Part shown: positions 24,301-34,339 of the stretch, in pieces
Numbering within the stretch: the first letter of the stretch is position 1
Layout of the letters: the number at the start of each line of letters is the position of its first letter
From: Daucus carota subsp. sativus
Taxonomy: Eukaryota > Streptophyta > Magnoliopsida > Apiales > Apiaceae
DNA length: 64,000 nt
Assembly (NCBI RefSeq): GCF_001625215.2
Contig: NC_030386.2
Location: 20,988,545-21,052,544 of the forward strand
Direction of reading: 5' to 3'
Made by a program: the position numbers and the translations under genes
The notes under the pieces: generated by a model
What the model saw: the letters and a program-made list of their open reading frames with translations, nothing else
Told to the model about the DNA's origin: nothing
The model's database searches: none

Positions 24301-25715
24301 ATCAACAAAAGACTAAGAGCATTTTCTGATTGGCTTCTCCAAGTTATGGTGTCCGGAAATTTAGAGGCCATATTCCCAGCTTCTACTCGAGAGTATGCAC
24401 CACTAGTGGAGGAACTGTGGAAGGATAAAGCCATTCAAGCCACATACAACCGGATAAATGAACTCCAAATGCTTTCTCAAGGTGTCAGTTATTTTTTAAA
24501 TCGGGTAAGCTTATGCTCACAATTCTCAGTCAACGAAATTAATCCTCTGAGTAGCAAAGTGTCAAATGACACTAGATCATTAAATAGCTGGCTCCTTCAA
24601 CTTTCAAGTGAATTATGCATAGTCTGACCAGTTTCATTTTAAAGGCTGTTGAAATTACGAGGGCAGACTATGAGCCTTCTGACATAGACATTCTGCATGC
24701 TGAAGGCATCACTTTATCTAACGGGATTGCCAGTGTTGAATTTTCATTCCCCAAATCAGTTCAGGACAGCTACATGGACATTACTGATCATGATGATCCG
24801 CTAAAAAGGTTTGGTCACAAATTCTCTTTATTTGCACATATTATGAATTCAGATTTCATATTCACAGAAATTGTTTGATTGTCACTAACAATTTTAAGTT
24901 ACAAAATCTTTGCGCCAGAAGGTCATTTTATCAAGATCCTTGGTAGTAGTTTAAGATCATTGATACAGCTTCAATCATGTGTATGTTGCTTGTTTAGACT
25001 GTTACAAGTGAAATATTAATATAACGATGTCATAATGTGTTTTTCGTCTATAATTACAACCAAGGAAGATTATTGTTTCTTTATAGAACTGAGCATTTGA
25101 TTATTGAAATAGACCTTATTTTGCTGTTGCAGATACCAACTCATTAGAGTGCACACGAGTAGCCTTGGTAATAAGTGCAAGTGGTTAGAGATGTTTGAAG
25201 AAGTTGATCTTGTCATATATTGTGTTTCTTTAACAGATTACTGTCAGTTTTCATATGACACCAATGGTGATGCTACAAACAATATGCTGAAGAGTAGAAA
25301 TTTGTTTGAAACCATAGTGAACCATGCAATCTCTTCTGAAAAGGACTGTCTTCTGATACTCACAAAATTCGACCTTTTAGAAGAGATGATTGAAAAGGTT
25401 CCTCTCACTCGTTGTGAATGGTTTCATGACTTCAATCCAGTGATTAGCAGCAATCCAAACTCCAACATGAGCAACAATTCAAATGCTTCATTAGCTCAAC
25501 GAGCATTCCATTACATTGCATCAAAGTTCAAAGGAGAGTTTTATTCCTTAACTGGAAACAGATTATACGTATCACAGGTTAGTGGACTGGAAGCTGATAG
25601 TGTGGATGAAGCACTGAAATACGCAAGGGAGATTCTAAACTGGGATTTTGAGAAACCAACTTATAATATAAATGAGTGGTCTTCTGGCAGTGTTGAAATC
25701 AGCAGCTCCTCATGA
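21302..25715 (+). CDS. Extra-large G protein alpha subunit, XLG1-like
   Basis: Eight exons: 21302-22522, 22604-22741, 22821-22925, 22999-23184, 23462-23642, 24257-24504, 24645-24808, 25133-25715; 941 residues, phases consistent. The N-terminal half has the XLG opening EYSFALQYSGPP and, at residues 273-316, the Cys-rich block CHLCLKG..CLVCSAKYCYKCVL. The Galpha-like half has a P-loop variant GSEKSGTST (about 537-545), the EYAPLVEELW helical block, YQLIRVHTSSLG, and TKFDLLEE (about 824) in place of NKxD. The DVGGQ switch is absent, as in other XLGs. Arabidopsis XLGs pair with Gbeta-gamma at the plasma membrane and nucleus in immunity and development. The N-terminus resembles XLG1 more than XLG2 or XLG3. 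Intron 2 uses TAG before TTTGCAGG, not the nearby CAG, because only that keeps the frame. Length is slightly above the 850-890 of Arabidopsis XLGs. Confidence 0.93.
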
Positions 25716-25857
25716 TCAGCACCGCAGCCTGTGCCTGTTTCTTGCTTGAAATTTTTTTTGTTGTGTAAATTTACTGCGTCTATGCAAATTGCAGTTGAAT
25801 TGATAGAAAAAGAAAGAGTAGATAGGAAGTGCTTAATCAAGTTACATAAAGATAATG

Positions 25858-26106
25858 AAGAAGTTAGAGATGTTTGAAGACGTTGATCTTGTCATATATG
25901 GGTCTTTTAACAGATTACTGTCAATTTCATATGATGCTGCAAACAATATGCTGAGGAGTTGATTTTGTTTGAAACCACTGTGAACCATCCAAATTCCAAC
26001 CTCTTCCGAATTCCGATAAAGACTTTCTTCTGATACTCACGACATTCGACCTTTTAAAAGAGAAGATCGAGCAAGTTCTTCTCATTTGTTATGAATGGTT
26101 TCACGC
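25858..26106 (+). pseudogene. Broken partial copy of XLG exon 8
   Basis: About 140 bp after the XLG stop, the sequence repeats part of exon 8 (25186-25428): GTTAGAGATGTTTGAAGA.GTTGATCTTGTCATATAT, then CAAACAATATGCTGA, CTTCTGATACTCAC, TTCGACCTTTTA and TGTTATGAATGGTTTCA. Deletions and shifts break the frame, and no other XLG exon is present. It is therefore a local partial duplication, not a second gene. It might be transcribed as XLG 3' UTR by read-through. Confidence 0.88.
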
Positions 26107-26602
26107 GATTTCTATCACCTGGTTTAAAGAATTTTTAGGATGCTACTGGTTTTATATTAGCTACTGTTACCAATCTGTCACAGAGTTGCAGGGGATATCT
26201 CTTTTTGTTCGAGTTCAGAATCTGTACTATACTTAAATCTGCATTAATGTTCTTCTCAACAATTAGCATCTGATATTTTTACATAACCTTTTAATTTAGC
26301 ATGTCACTATATTATATGCCCGAGTTTCTGGGTTAGTATTGGGTTGAGTTATATAGAAACCACATTTTTATCGGAGACTTTGGAGACTATATATGTTACG
26401 CGAGTAAAACATTTTCGAGTTCTTTAATACCAAAGGGGTCTCCATATAACTTTATTCTAGTGTTACCTTAAGGAAACATATAACTAGTTCAACATATTGC
26501 ACTAAATTTGCATTCTATCTTCCTTGTGATGAATAAATACATGATACAGTGATCAATTTACATACAGATAAATAACATTAGGAATGTAGTAAACGTAAAC
26601 GA

Positions 26603-26845
26603 TTAGGAGGGAGCAAACGCGTTCATGAGCATGAAGACAGTGGATTCTGAAAGTGTGTCCTCAATCTTTGCATTCACCTTAACTCTGGATTCACTACTCT
26701 GTTCCTCTACTTCTGCTTCCATGACCTGAGCAGATTCGCAAGCTTTTCTCGTTCTTCTGGTATCGAAAAACACACAGCTGGGTATCTTCACTTTCTCTCC
26801 CAGCTTTGCAAGCTCTCCAACCCACACATCTACTACTGCTGCCAT
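26603..26845 (-). CDS. Small unknown protein, paralogue 1 of 3
   Basis: An 80-residue intronless frame with its own TATA box about 115 bp upstream. It has a conserved head (VVDVWVGELAKLGEKV), a variable basic/acidic middle, and a conserved tail (LSESTVFMLMNAFAPS). Head and tail match the two other small genes at 27900 and 30775, where they read MPG.xDSWTNELTKLR and YSEA/SxxxMMVxCFxP. Conservation of the ends with a variable middle supports a real protein. No signal peptide or membrane segment is evident. I do not recognise a named function; small families of this shape in plants are often stress-induced, but that is inference. Confidence 0.7.
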   Translation of the reverse strand: MAAVVDVWVGELAKLGEKVKIPSCVFFDTRRTRKACESAQVMEAEVEEQSSESRVKVNAKIEDTLSESTVFMLMNAFAPS

Positions 26846-26960
26846 TACAGATCTCCAAATATAGTATGTTTGTTTAGGCTCAAGATATATGTTAATATAA
26901 TAATGCTTGCTAAATGGTTTGTTGATTGTGAATATGAGGAGGAGGAGGAGGAGAAGGTTT

Positions 26961-26970
26961 TATTTATATA
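26961..26970 (-). promoter_or_regulatory. TATA box of small paralogue 1
   Basis: TATATAAATA on the minus strand, about 115 bp before the start codon, with a purine/pyrimidine-biased GGA repeat just downstream of it. Confidence 0.6.
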
Positions 26971-27269
26971 GTAGAAGAATGCGGAAAGATATTTAGGAGA
27001 TTATTGAATTTCGAATATGTTGAAAAATGAAAGAAAAATTGTCATTTTCAGAAGAAGGAAATTATTGGAGACACATTATGGAGAGGAAAGCACATGTAAT
27101 TTGATTTATAGCGGGACGAAGCTGCGGTTCGACTGTTTTTCTTCCACGCTTCCAAGATGACGGTCACATGTTCCAAATTAACAGTCCCACGCTAACGTGT
27201 GAGCCATATCAACAAGAGCAAGTAATGATGCTTTTGGATTCATGATCTAATTTGTTCGTCCAAAATGTA

Positions 27270-27507
27270 TATAGTTTTACTTTTTTTCATTTGTTTGCAC
27301 ATCATATACTTTACGTTATTTTTTGATGTATATTTTGAAATTCTTATAAAGTACAACAGTTGCATATAAAATTAAAAAAAAATTCTTAGAATAAAATTTT
27401 GACATTTAAATGTTTATTCATAAAAAATTAAAAAAATCATTATGAACATATATTTTACGGGAGTCTCAAAATACGTGTAAACAACCTGCCGGGCACGGAG
27501 GGAGTAC
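27270..27507. mobile_element. Degenerate Stowaway-like MITE
   Basis: The right end reads GGGCACGGAGGGAG followed by TA, like the Stowaway right ends elsewhere in this window. Inside it shares TTTGTTTGCAC, a CTTATAAA-like piece and a CGTGTAAACAA piece with the 3096-3346 copy. A matching CTCCCTCCG left end was not found, so it is truncated or diverged. Confidence 0.5.
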
Positions 27508-27899
27508 ATTTTACTTACAATTATAAAAGACTTTTTAGTCATAACAGAAATATTTTTAACTAAATTCATATTTGTTAAAATTGTTTCACGTCAGATTGGG
27601 TCGAATTTTCGTTCCATCGAAAGTGATAGCTCTGACTCTCTAAACCTTAACATATACTAGTAATCTTTATTTTAAAGGAGAAATTTTGGAAATGAGACGG
27701 CGATCTGTGTTAACCTATTGCAATACTGGGCAGCGTGTACGTTCTAGCAAGTTGAGAGTAGTTTAAATCAAAACAAAACTTAAAATCCATAGCACTTGTG
27801 ATTCAGTATTCAAAAGGCTCACGGCTTAAAAGGCAGTGACCAATTATGACATGACAAATTTACAAATACATAATAATCAAATACACAAGTTTAAATCAA

Positions 27900-28124
27900 C
27901 TACGGATTAAAGCACTCCACCATCATGCAAACCGTGGCCTCCGAATAATTCACTTTCACCGGCGAATTGAGTCGCATGAACTCAAATATGGTGGGTGACT
28001 TCGAACCGACTTTCTCCGACTGACCCGCCTCATCAATTTGGCTCGAACCACTCGACAACATGGTGTGACCCCAGGCTCGTAGCTTCGTTAGCTCGTTTGT
28101 CCAGCTGTCCATAACTCCAGGCAT
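27900..28124 (-). CDS. Small unknown protein, paralogue 2 of 3
   Basis: A 74-residue intronless frame: MPGVMDSWTNELTKLRAWG, then a Ser-rich middle with SKSPTIFEFMR, then YSEATVCMMVECFNP. It is much closer to the 30775-31011 gene (MPGVFDSWTNELTKLRAQT; SKSPTIIQFMR; YSESALSMMVQCFSP) than to paralogue 1. Upstream, both share a core promoter word TAGTCTATA. This points to a fairly recent duplication on either side of the TIR gene. The function is unknown. No secretion signal is evident, and the conserved amphipathic head and tail suggest a soluble binding protein (inference). Confidence 0.75.
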   Translation of the reverse strand: MPGVMDSWTNELTKLRAWGHTMLSSGSSQIDEAGQSEKVGSKSPTIFEFMRLNSPVKVNYSEATVCMMVECFNP

Positions 28125-28223
28125 TCTTCAATATAATTCCAAGTACTAGTAGTAGAAGTAAAATTCTTTGTAGACTCGAGTGTGTGAGATTTATGTGTGC
28201 TTTGGTGTGTGTACAATACTTTG

Positions 28224-28233
28224 CATATTTATA
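28224..28233 (-). promoter_or_regulatory. TATA box of small paralogue 2
   Basis: TATAAATATG on the minus strand about 100 bp before the start codon, directly preceded by GTAGTC as in the promoter of paralogue 3. Confidence 0.65.
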
Positions 28234-28814
28234 GACTACTACATGACTACATGTAGATAAAGGAAGTGTTGTAGTATTATATACTTTAATCTAACTACTT
28301 GTAAACTAGCAACTCAAACCACTGGTAGCCGGCGGTATCGCCCAGGAAACAGTATTGTAAAGTGTAAACCATGTTCTCTTTCTCTGTGTGCATAGTTTTA
28401 TTTGCTAGTAACGTCATGTGAGTCTGCTCTCTGTTTTTTGTTTTCTGGTTTTTGTGTCGGCGGTTTTGTTATCGAAATCGAGCTAATTACAATCGAATCA
28501 AAAAATTTAAAATTATAACTGAATTGTTGGTTCGATTACGGTTTTCGATCCCAGAACTCACAGTCCTTATTTCAGATTTATCCTAATATCTAGCAGAATC
28601 GACAAAAAACGCTATATAATATAGTAAATTGAATATAATAATATTTTTATTGCAGAGGAAAACAAGTAAAATTAAGAATTTAAGCAGAAGATTCATTTCT
28701 CTTGTATCATAGTAGAAGCTTATTCCCCGGAACCGCGGAAGGTTTGTTCTACTTCCCACTTTGACAATCGATTTTCTTGTTTGTGGTTTGCATTTGATCC
28801 GTTGATGTAATTAT

Positions 28815-30159
28815 TCAAGCAATATGTTGTAGAACAGCTCGAACAACATCCTCAACGATTCTGGCCTCGGACCTGTTATGTATTTATATATTTTGGGCAT
28901 CAAAATTGTATCCGGATTAGTTTACGGGTAATTTTATAGGATAAATGACTCGCGTAATCGGACTGAATGTGAAGTGCTGAAATTCATCTCGTAAGCTACT
29001 TATAAGCCATTCCATCAGAATATAAGACCGCTTATATCAGTTCTTTCATAGAATACTCAACTCTGCCCAAATTAGAAATCAGGATAGCTTAATTCTAGTG
29101 TAGATACCTTTAGATGATATTCCGGTCATAATTGTGAAGTGTAGGTTTTAGGCGGAGAGTTTATCATGATCATATTGTATTCTAACAAAAATAATATATT
29201 GATAATGATTATACTTACGTAGTATCATCTATAACGACACCTGGAAGCTCCGCGGCTGTACTTAGTGCAACACGACACTTTTCCATAAAATGTGTAGTGC
29301 TATTATCCGAGTATTCATAGCTTTCAAGGATAGCATCTCCCAACCTCTCAGCTTCAAGTTGTAAATAATGTGGCTCGACATTGTAAAATAGAGGAATGAC
29401 CGGTCGGCCAGTCAGTTCTGAATGCTCAATGATGTGTCTTAGCTCCTGGAGAAGCCAAATTGAATGAGCATAATTTTCTGAGAAGATAATGATGTACATC
29501 TCAGATGCTCGAATAGCATGATGGAATTCACTTGATATGTTTTCTGTGCTGCTTAGCGGAACCCGAGGACTACCTGCAGTGCGTATTCTGGCCTCACTAA
29601 GAGCTTTATATAAATGACTGGTGAAGTTATTTCCAGTGTCTTTGAATCTGAAGCTGAGAAAGAGATCATAAACCAGAGGAGATGGTGGGCTCAAGGGTGG
29701 GCTCAAGCGGGAATTAAAATGTGGGGGGCTCAAGCGTTGGCTTGAGGCACGGCTCAAGGTTGGACTTATGTTGGGACTAAAGTGTCGATTGGGGCTAAAA
29801 CGTTGACTTGAGGCAGGGCTCAAAGGCGGACTTAAGGGGGAATAAAAATGTGGATTGGGACTCAAGCGCTGACTTGAGGCCGGGCTTAAAGGCGGACTTA
29901 TATAGGATTTAAAGCGTTGACTTGACACGGGCCTTAAGGATGGGCTCAAGCGGGCATTGAATAGTGGCGGGGAGCTAACACGTGGACTTGGTTGGGGCTT
30001 GGTGGAGCTGGAACCAGGACCGGACCTGGGGACGCTGTGGGAGGGAGAATGGGAGGCAACCGGAGGGGTTGCTGAAGAGGGAGTTGCAGCCGTAGCTGAA
30101 TTTTCATCTCTAGTATCCCTACCAAAAAAGGAAACAAAAGAATCGTAAAGCCAACCCAT
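28815..30159 (-). CDS. TIR-only protein with Pro/Ser-rich repeat N-terminus
   Basis: Two exons, 30159-29219 and 28872-28815, give 332 residues. Without splicing, the frame would stop inside the donor itself (ACGTAAGT). The second exon adds SEARIVEDVVRAVLQHIA, the helix that usually links TIR to NB-ARC, and then stops; no NB-ARC or LRR follows. Residues 20-162 are Pro/Ser-rich with four spaced copies of (P/R)xSSQR(F/L) at 77, 93, 115 and 137. Residues 163-310 are a plant TIR: YDLFLSFRFKDTGNNFTSHL, AIRASEMYIIIFSENYAHS, LLQEL, RPVIPLFYNVEP, and CRVALSTAAELPG. The candidate catalytic Glu (E239 in LLQEL) is kept. The usual SFRGxDTR reads SFRFKDTG, and the BB-loop RG is missing. Plant TIR domains cleave NAD+ in immunity; whether this one does is open. 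It sits between small paralogues 2 and 3. Confidence 0.85.
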
Positions 30160-30774
30160 CCCCAGAGAAACTGAAAACTCTGTACGAGATTTTAACTAAC
30201 TAAACAGTGACCAGGCCAGATTTTTTATGTCAGACACTCGACTTGAATACATGGTTATATAGCAAGTTCCAACTCCATGAACCTGTTAGATTGAGTAGAA
30301 TAGGGGGCACCTTAAGACTTAAGCTTCGCACTCGATCTAGACGCGTTGGTGAACTTCAATTTGCAAATTAACCATATATAGCATGTTCAGTGTGGTGATA
30401 GAGCTTATAGTTGACTAGGTTGCATTCAGAGCGGCAAAGTGTCAACTAAAACTGTCGCAATTCCGTTGATTTGAGTGCGCCACCCGCCCAATTGCAAACG
30501 GTCCGGCCCCTATATATGATATATCAGGACCATAATTTTTTTTACGTGCTTGAGATTTTATTACAATTGTCAAATCTAAGCTCAATTACAATAATGCTAA
30601 TAGACAATTTGTGTAAGAGACATGAGACTGGAAAGATGGAAATGAATCACATAACCGTGTAAGTAAATACCAGTACATAGTGCTCAACTTTAGATTCTTA
30701 TGAACCGGATCATAAGAATGACACGAAATTAAAAATATCTACAAGCATAATTACCATAAAAAGTTTAATGATAA
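30160..30774. other. Spacer between TIR gene and small paralogue 3
   Basis: Holds the upstream region of the TIR gene on the minus strand. No second gene is seen; the small plus frame at 30471 has no support. Confidence 0.5.
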
Positions 30775-31011
30775 TCAAGGGCTAAAACATTGAACCATCA
30801 TAGAAAGCGCGGACTCAGAGTAGTAGAATTTCAGATGTAAGTTGTCTCGCATGAACTGAATAATGGTGGGTGATTTTGATTCAACAAGAGTATTTTTGTC
30901 GGACCGGACCGACTGATCATCAGCTTGGTTGGAGCCACTTGAGAGTATGGTTTGAGTCTGAGCCCTCAGCTTGGTTAGCTCGTTTGTCCAGCTATCAAAA
31001 ACTCCTGGCAT
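30775..31011 (-). CDS. Small unknown protein, paralogue 3 of 3
   Basis: A 78-residue intronless frame with head MPGVFDSWTNELTKLRAQT, an acidic/Ser middle with SKSPTIIQFMR, and tail YSESALSMMVQCFSP. It is the sister of the 27900-28124 gene. Relative to that copy the middle carries a few extra residues (RSDKNTLVE region). Same strand and same promoter word as paralogue 2. The function is unknown. Confidence 0.75.
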   Translation of the reverse strand: MPGVFDSWTNELTKLRAQTQTILSSGSNQADDQSVRSDKNTLVESKSPTIIQFMRDNLHLKFYYSESALSMMVQCFSP

Positions 31012-31124
31012 GCTTGGATGTTCTTATAGTAATTTATAAACTCTCCGTATTTGAGACAAGAACAAGTGAATTGTGGTAATCTTGGAATTTAAGGTGTGTG
31101 GGATTCATGTGCAAGATGTAACCA

Positions 31125-31135
31125 ACTATATAGAC
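31125..31135 (-). promoter_or_regulatory. TATA-like box of small paralogue 3
   Basis: TCTATATAGTT on the minus strand about 115 bp before the start codon, preceded by GTAG as in paralogue 2. Confidence 0.5.
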
Positions 31136-31439
31136 TACAGAACGTGCAAACTTTACACAACAAATTTTAAAATTAGCAACTCAAGTCTTAAACACTGAAA
31201 CCACAGCTAGCTGATGGTATCACCAGGAAACAGAATTTACGAACCATGTTCTGTCATCTGTGTGCGCTCTGGTTTTCTAGCATTCAACGGCAAAACTGAA
31301 AGCTATACCCAACTTGCTATTCCTTTGTTCAATTCAGTGCAAGTCAAGACAGAAATTACATGATTTTTTTACGTAAAAACAACTTTTGCTTATTAATTTG
31401 AAATTAATATAAACACTTCATTTACGATTTAATAATATA

Positions 31440-31646
31440 GATTCTACCCGTTCTATTTTATATGACCCCGTGTAAAAGAAGTTTTGACATAATATTTTTT
31501 TATGATTTTTTGTTTGAATACAAATTTTAAATCCAAATTTTTATAGAAATAGAAAATATGGAAAAAAAAATATTATACTTAAGCTCCTCTAATCTATTTG
31601 AAACTCTCTGAATAATCGATCAAATAAATTGAAATGGGGTAGTATA
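31440..31646. mobile_element. Possible degenerate MITE
   Basis: The left end TTCTACCCGTTCTA and the right end AAATGGGGTAGTA are roughly inverted repeats at TA-rich junctions, with an AT-rich interior and no frame. Divergence is high and the call is weak. Confidence 0.3.
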
Positions 31647-31863
31647 TCTAGTGCACTAGTAAACTCGGTTCTCATTTTTATAAAAGAAATTAGATAATAA
31701 TGGTTTTGTAGCCGAATCTAACTTTTGGATGATAAAATATTACTGCACAAAATTATTTAGAAAAAAAAACTTAGCGAAAAACACCCGTGCATTTAAGAGC
31801 AATACCTGCCGAATTGATTCGGTTATGTGTAACACAATAAAATTATAAAACACGTGGACTCTG

Positions 31864-31918
31864 TATAAAGAAAACAAAGCCCAATAAATACCTCCCCCAA
31901 ATTCCATCCAAACCCTAA
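31864..31918 (+). promoter_or_regulatory. DPH3 core promoter: TATA box and telo-box
   Basis: TATAAA at 31864 lies about 78 bp before the start codon. AAACCCTAA at 31910-31918 lies in the presumed leader. Telo-boxes are typical of plant genes for ribosomes and the translation apparatus, which fits a diphthamide-synthesis gene. Confidence 0.6.
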
Positions 31919-31941
31919 TTAGTGGACGGAGGCTGAAAACG

Positions 31942-32193
31942 ATGTCGTACGACGACGTGGAGATTGAAGATATGGAGTGGAACGCAGAGCTCGAAGCCTA
32001 CACATATCCATGTCCGTGCGGCGATTTGTTTCAAATCACAAAAGAGGATCTTAAACTCGGCGAAGAGATCGCTCGCTGCCCTAGCTGCTCTCTTTTTATC
32101 ACCGTTATTTATAATATGGAAGATTTCGCCGGCGATAATGATCGCAACAAGAATCTCGAGCCCACAAAACAGCAGCCTGTAGCGGTTGCTTAA
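31942..32193 (+). CDS. DPH3: Diphthamide biosynthesis protein 3 (DPH3/KTI11)
   Basis: An 83-residue, intronless CSL-type zinc-finger protein. It opens [13 protein letters not shown], then YPCPCGDLF and CPSCSLFI supply the four metal-binding cysteines (CxC and CxxC), and the tail is acidic/polar. Length and motif order match eukaryotic DPH3 closely. DPH3 is the electron donor to the DPH1-DPH2 radical enzyme that begins diphthamide formation on a histidine of elongation factor 2; in yeast the same protein (Kti11) also serves Elongator in tRNA wobble-uridine modification. It acts in the cytosol. The start is clear: first ATG after a TATA box and telo-box, just before the conserved N-terminus. 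Confidence 0.96.
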   Translation: MSYDDVEIEDMEWNAELEAYTYPCPCGDLFQITKEDLKLGEEIARCPSCSLFITVIYNMEDFAGDNDRNKNLEPTKQQPVAVA

Positions 32194-33250
32194 AGTTTCA
32201 ATCTTTGTACGTCTTCATATACGTATGTCTGTTTTATTGAGGAATCTGATTTTTGATGTGTAAGATTAGTAATTAGGGTTTTTCTTTAATTATATTTTTG
32301 AATTATCGATGATTATAATTTTGTAGTGGTTGAATTTTTCGGTTATCGACTTATTGTAGTGATATTGTTACGGAATTTAATGAAAATTTGGTTTGGTTAG
32401 GCTGACTATTTTGATTGTTTTTTGTTTCGATTAAATGTGTTTGAAATTGAGTTTATGATTGTTTTTTAATAAAATTATATGTATTTTGTGTTGGTAGTAT
32501 TTCTGATTTTGGCTGGTTGAGTGATGGTAGTAGGTTTTGCGGTAAGTTTATTACTACTGACATTGAAGTGTTTATGTTTATTAAGATCACAATTCTCAGT
32601 TGGAATTGCTATATATAAGCTTCGAAGTTATTGAATTTAAGTTTCTAACTTAATGTTAGTTGGATAGGTAGAGAGTTTTAAGTTGGGGTAGTTTGCTGAA
32701 TCTGTTATAATTGTCAGTCGTTAAAGCAAATTTAAGATAGACCAAACTCATTTAGTGTAATATGCTGAGGAGTTGTGTGCTGAGAAATTGACTTAGGAAA
32801 GTAATAGTTGAGGATCTTTCAGAAAGATATATAGAATTTAATTTACTTTATATTCCAGTAGATTCAGGAACTGACCGTGGAAATTTTTCACCACAGGGAC
32901 TTTTCAGTTGGGAAGGGATGTTGGCAATCAATGTGAATAAGATGTGTAAGTTGGGAAAGGTTAGTAATCCGAGATGGAATTAAACCTTGAACCTCGTCAA
33001 GAATGTTTAGAATTTACTGTCTTAATAGGATTTGAAACCAACAGATAAAAACGGTTTAATTAAGCTATTGTTTACCAAGTTCAGTAGTGGTAGACAGTTA
33101 GTGGAGGACTGTGGACACGTTGGCTAATGTCAGCTAGACTAAAGACGTAATGTTAGTATGGGCGTATGTAAGAAAATCTTTAAAATGTAGGCATCAATGT
33201 AATTTTGAAACCTGCAAAGAAGGTAGCATATTAATTTTGGGAAGGAGTGG
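32194..33250. other. DPH3 3' region and spacer
   Basis: AT-rich and T-rich at first (probable 3' UTR), then unremarkable spacer. No frame or RNA gene supported. Confidence 0.5.
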
Positions 33251-33254
33251 CACT

Positions 33255-34118
33255 GTGGCAGGAGAGGTCCTTATGCTTTAGATGCTAAAGTTTCCTGAAT
33301 GACTAGAGAATATCAACAATCCGTATTTCATAGTTATTTGCAAGATCAAGATACCACAAGTGAGCCAGGTTTGCTAGGTTTAGGATTCTTGGAGGTTCTT
33401 TCCAGTTAACACTGAACGGGGAACTTTAATATTTCGAATTGATTTAGGAGGGAGCCTAGGTATTTTGAATTGATTTAGGAGGGAGCTTAAGAAGTCAGGA
33501 AGCTAAATAAGCTGCCTTGATTTGTACAAGTTTATATAGCACATCGACACCACATGTGCCAGGATATTTTATGTGTTTTTGCTGACTGTATACAACTGGA
33601 AGGAGTCTTTTGGGAGAAGGGGCATGCAAATTCACTCCTAGGTCCTGTAGTTTTGCCTCGGGTGAGCCTAAAAAACTGGAAACAATCACAATATGAAAAA
33701 TCTCGGTGACCAATGGTGAGCTTTGGTTTCACAATATGATATCTTTGTACGCTGCATCAAATCTGCACCTCACTCCTTAGCAGCTTGTGCTCGGGAATAA
33801 ACGCTGCTCAGTAAAAAGAAGTTCACAGTATGATCTGTTTGGCTGCCGCATAAGTAGTTTGATGAAAACAAAATAAATTGCAGTAATTTGATAAAAATTA
33901 AGGATATGATCTGTTTGGTTGCTGCATAAGTAGTTTGATGAAAACAAAACAAATTGCAGTATGCAGTTTGATGAAAACAAAACAAATTGCAGTAATTTGA
34001 TAAGTTAAAAATAAGTTCACAGTATGACCTGTTTGCTGTAATTTGATAAGTATAAGTTTACAATATGATCTTTTTGGCTGCTGCATAAGTAGTTAGAATA
34101 ATAAACTGAAACAAAACA
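33255..34118. repeat. Duplicated segment, copy 1, ending in a short tandem array
   Basis: Similar along its length to 41528-42262: GCAGGAGAGG, TTTCCTGAATGACTAGAG, TATTTGCAAGATCAAGATAC, TTTCCAGTTAACAC, TTTATGTGTTTTTG, then repeats built on ATATGATCTGTTTGGCTGCT, GCATAAGTAGTTTGATGAAA and ACAAAACAAATTGCAGTAAT. In this copy the tandem part is longer and stops 6 bp before the tRNA-Arg 3' end. No coding frame is credible. Confidence 0.8.
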
Positions 34119-34123
34119 AATTA

Positions 34124-34196
34124 CGCGCCAGGAAGGGGTCGAACCTTCGACTTTCTGCTTAGGAAACAGACGCTCTATCCACTGAGCTACAGGCGC
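34124..34196 (-). tRNA. tRNA-Arg (CCT)
   Basis: A 73-base minus-strand cloverleaf. The acceptor stem is GCGCCTG pairing with CTGGCGC, with discriminator G. The D-arm is GCTCAGTGGATAGAGC (box A-like). The anticodon loop is TTCCTAA with anticodon CCT. The T-arm has GGTTCGACCC (box B). No intron; CCA is not encoded, as usual in eukaryotes. It reads Arg AGG codons. Immediately downstream on its strand lies the tandem end of the duplicated segment. Confidence 0.96.
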
Positions 34197-34318
34197 TTGG
34201 TGATTACTTTGAATCTTTTGTTCTTGATCGTTCTATTTCACTCCTACTGCAATATTGCCTTGCAGATTTTTTCATTTCCGATCACCATTGTTAGTTCAAT
34301 CAAAAATGGGATTGTTCT

Positions 34319-34339
34319 TTGTCAAAAAAAAAAAAAAAA
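34319..34339 (+). mobile_element. Minimal poly(A) retro-insertion with 13-bp TSD
   Basis: ATGGGATTGTTCT occurs at 34306-34318 and again at 34340-34352. Between them is only TTGTC plus about 16 A. This is what a target-primed reverse transcription event leaves when copying stops after a few bases. Confidence 0.7.

Noticed and set aside
28125-28814. NB-ARC or LRR exons downstream of the TIR exon
   Set aside because: No P-loop, GLPL or LRR pattern found in any minus frame; exon 2 ends in a stop.
33770-34086. Overlapping minus frames with FCFHQT / CFVFIK repeats
   Set aside because: Translations of the tandem tail of the duplicated segment.
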